From: Paulownia fortunei
Taxonomy: Eukaryota > Streptophyta > Magnoliopsida > Lamiales > Paulowniaceae
DNA length: 64,000 nt
Assembly: GCA_019321725.1 (NCBI GenBank)
Contig: JAGSPU010000055.1
Location: 496,001-560,000 of the forward strand
Reading direction: 5' to 3'
Below the pieces are notes generated by a model that did not search any database, was not told the origin of the DNA, and saw only the letters and a program-made list of their open reading frames with translations. Shown in pieces: positions 63,565-64,000 of this stretch. The translations under genes and the position numbers were made by a program. The number at the start of each line of letters is the position of its first letter. Position 1 is the first letter of the stretch.

Positions 63565-64000
63565 CTGCAAGATATACACAATGCATTAACATCAGCTTAT
63601 TCAATGTGAGAAGTAAGCATCTGTATCTATAGTCTGTAAAACCCATCAGTCAAAGAACAAAATGTTGCAAAAATAGTTTTATTTAACAGCTGCCTGAATT
63701 TAATAGATGTAATAATGAGGAGCAACTGACTGAATCCCTTTGTCTCTTGGCACGTACCCATGTTTTACAACACTCTGAATCTGATGCCACAGGTTTCTAA
63801 CGATCATGTTTTGTATTTTACTTTCTTAGCGTTTGTCTAAAGAAGAACTAAAAACATTTAAAGAGGCTGTTCTTGGCAAACTAATTTAGTTAAGCTTATG
63901 CAGTTGATACAAGAAATTGCTGGTCAATTAATCTGGCACTTCGGTTGAAAGATAGAAATGGGAAGGTTTTAAAACCAATTCAGGTTGTGCAGAGTTTGGT

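Overview
This is nuclear DNA from a flowering plant, very probably a eudicot. It is AT-rich, rich in microsatellites, and its genes have canonical GT-AG introns and plant-specific families (ILR1-type auxin-conjugate hydrolase, UPF0496, NGATHA-like B3 factor). I see no bacterial, viral or organellar signature, no CRISPR array, and no retrotransposon pol genes. The species cannot be named from what I can see.

Layout, left to right. 1-7295: AT-rich intergenic DNA. 7296-9896 (+): five-exon IAA-amino acid hydrolase (ILR1 type) with about eight small indels in its exons. 10146-10462: a near-perfect 147-bp inverted repeat with a 22-base loop. 11650-15273 (+): patchy exon-like pieces of an unrecognised gene, interrupted by a 94-bp minisatellite (12490-13100) and related tandem repeats (to about 13830). 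15545-16607 (+): UPF0496 (DUF677) membrane-hairpin protein with one frame break. 20536-23527 (+): plant coiled-coil protein of the At5g41620 type, with frame breaks in its 3' half. 26684-31299 (+): intact ten-exon Pro-X carboxypeptidase (peptidase family S28), preceded by a (TC)n(AC)n tract. 31300-41197: about 10 kb of AT-rich intergenic DNA. 41198-44352 (+): intact three-exon B3 repressor of the NGATHA-like (ABS2/SOD7/DPA4) group. 48859-50453 (-): intact three-exon gene for a conserved 164-residue protein of unknown function. 53211-59975 (-): six-exon COG1, a Golgi tethering subunit, with several single-base deletions in exons 1 and 2. 63312-63564 (-): the last two exons of a gene that runs off the right edge.

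The genes do not form a pathway; this is an ordinary plant gene neighbourhood. The most informative pattern is the uneven distribution of frame breaks. Four genes (ILR1, UPF0496, coiled-coil, COG1) carry small indels, most of them one missing base in a short homopolymer, and the conserved protein resumes in another frame. The S28 peptidase, the B3 gene, the 164-residue gene and COG1 exons 3-6 have none. I favour incomplete polishing of a long-read assembly, possibly where paralogues blocked short-read mapping. Genuine decay of ILR1 is the main alternative. I did not find a convincing new biological system. The strongest unexplained items are the long hairpin at 10146-10462, the unknown gene pieces at 11650-15273, and the two uncharacterised conserved proteins on the minus strand.
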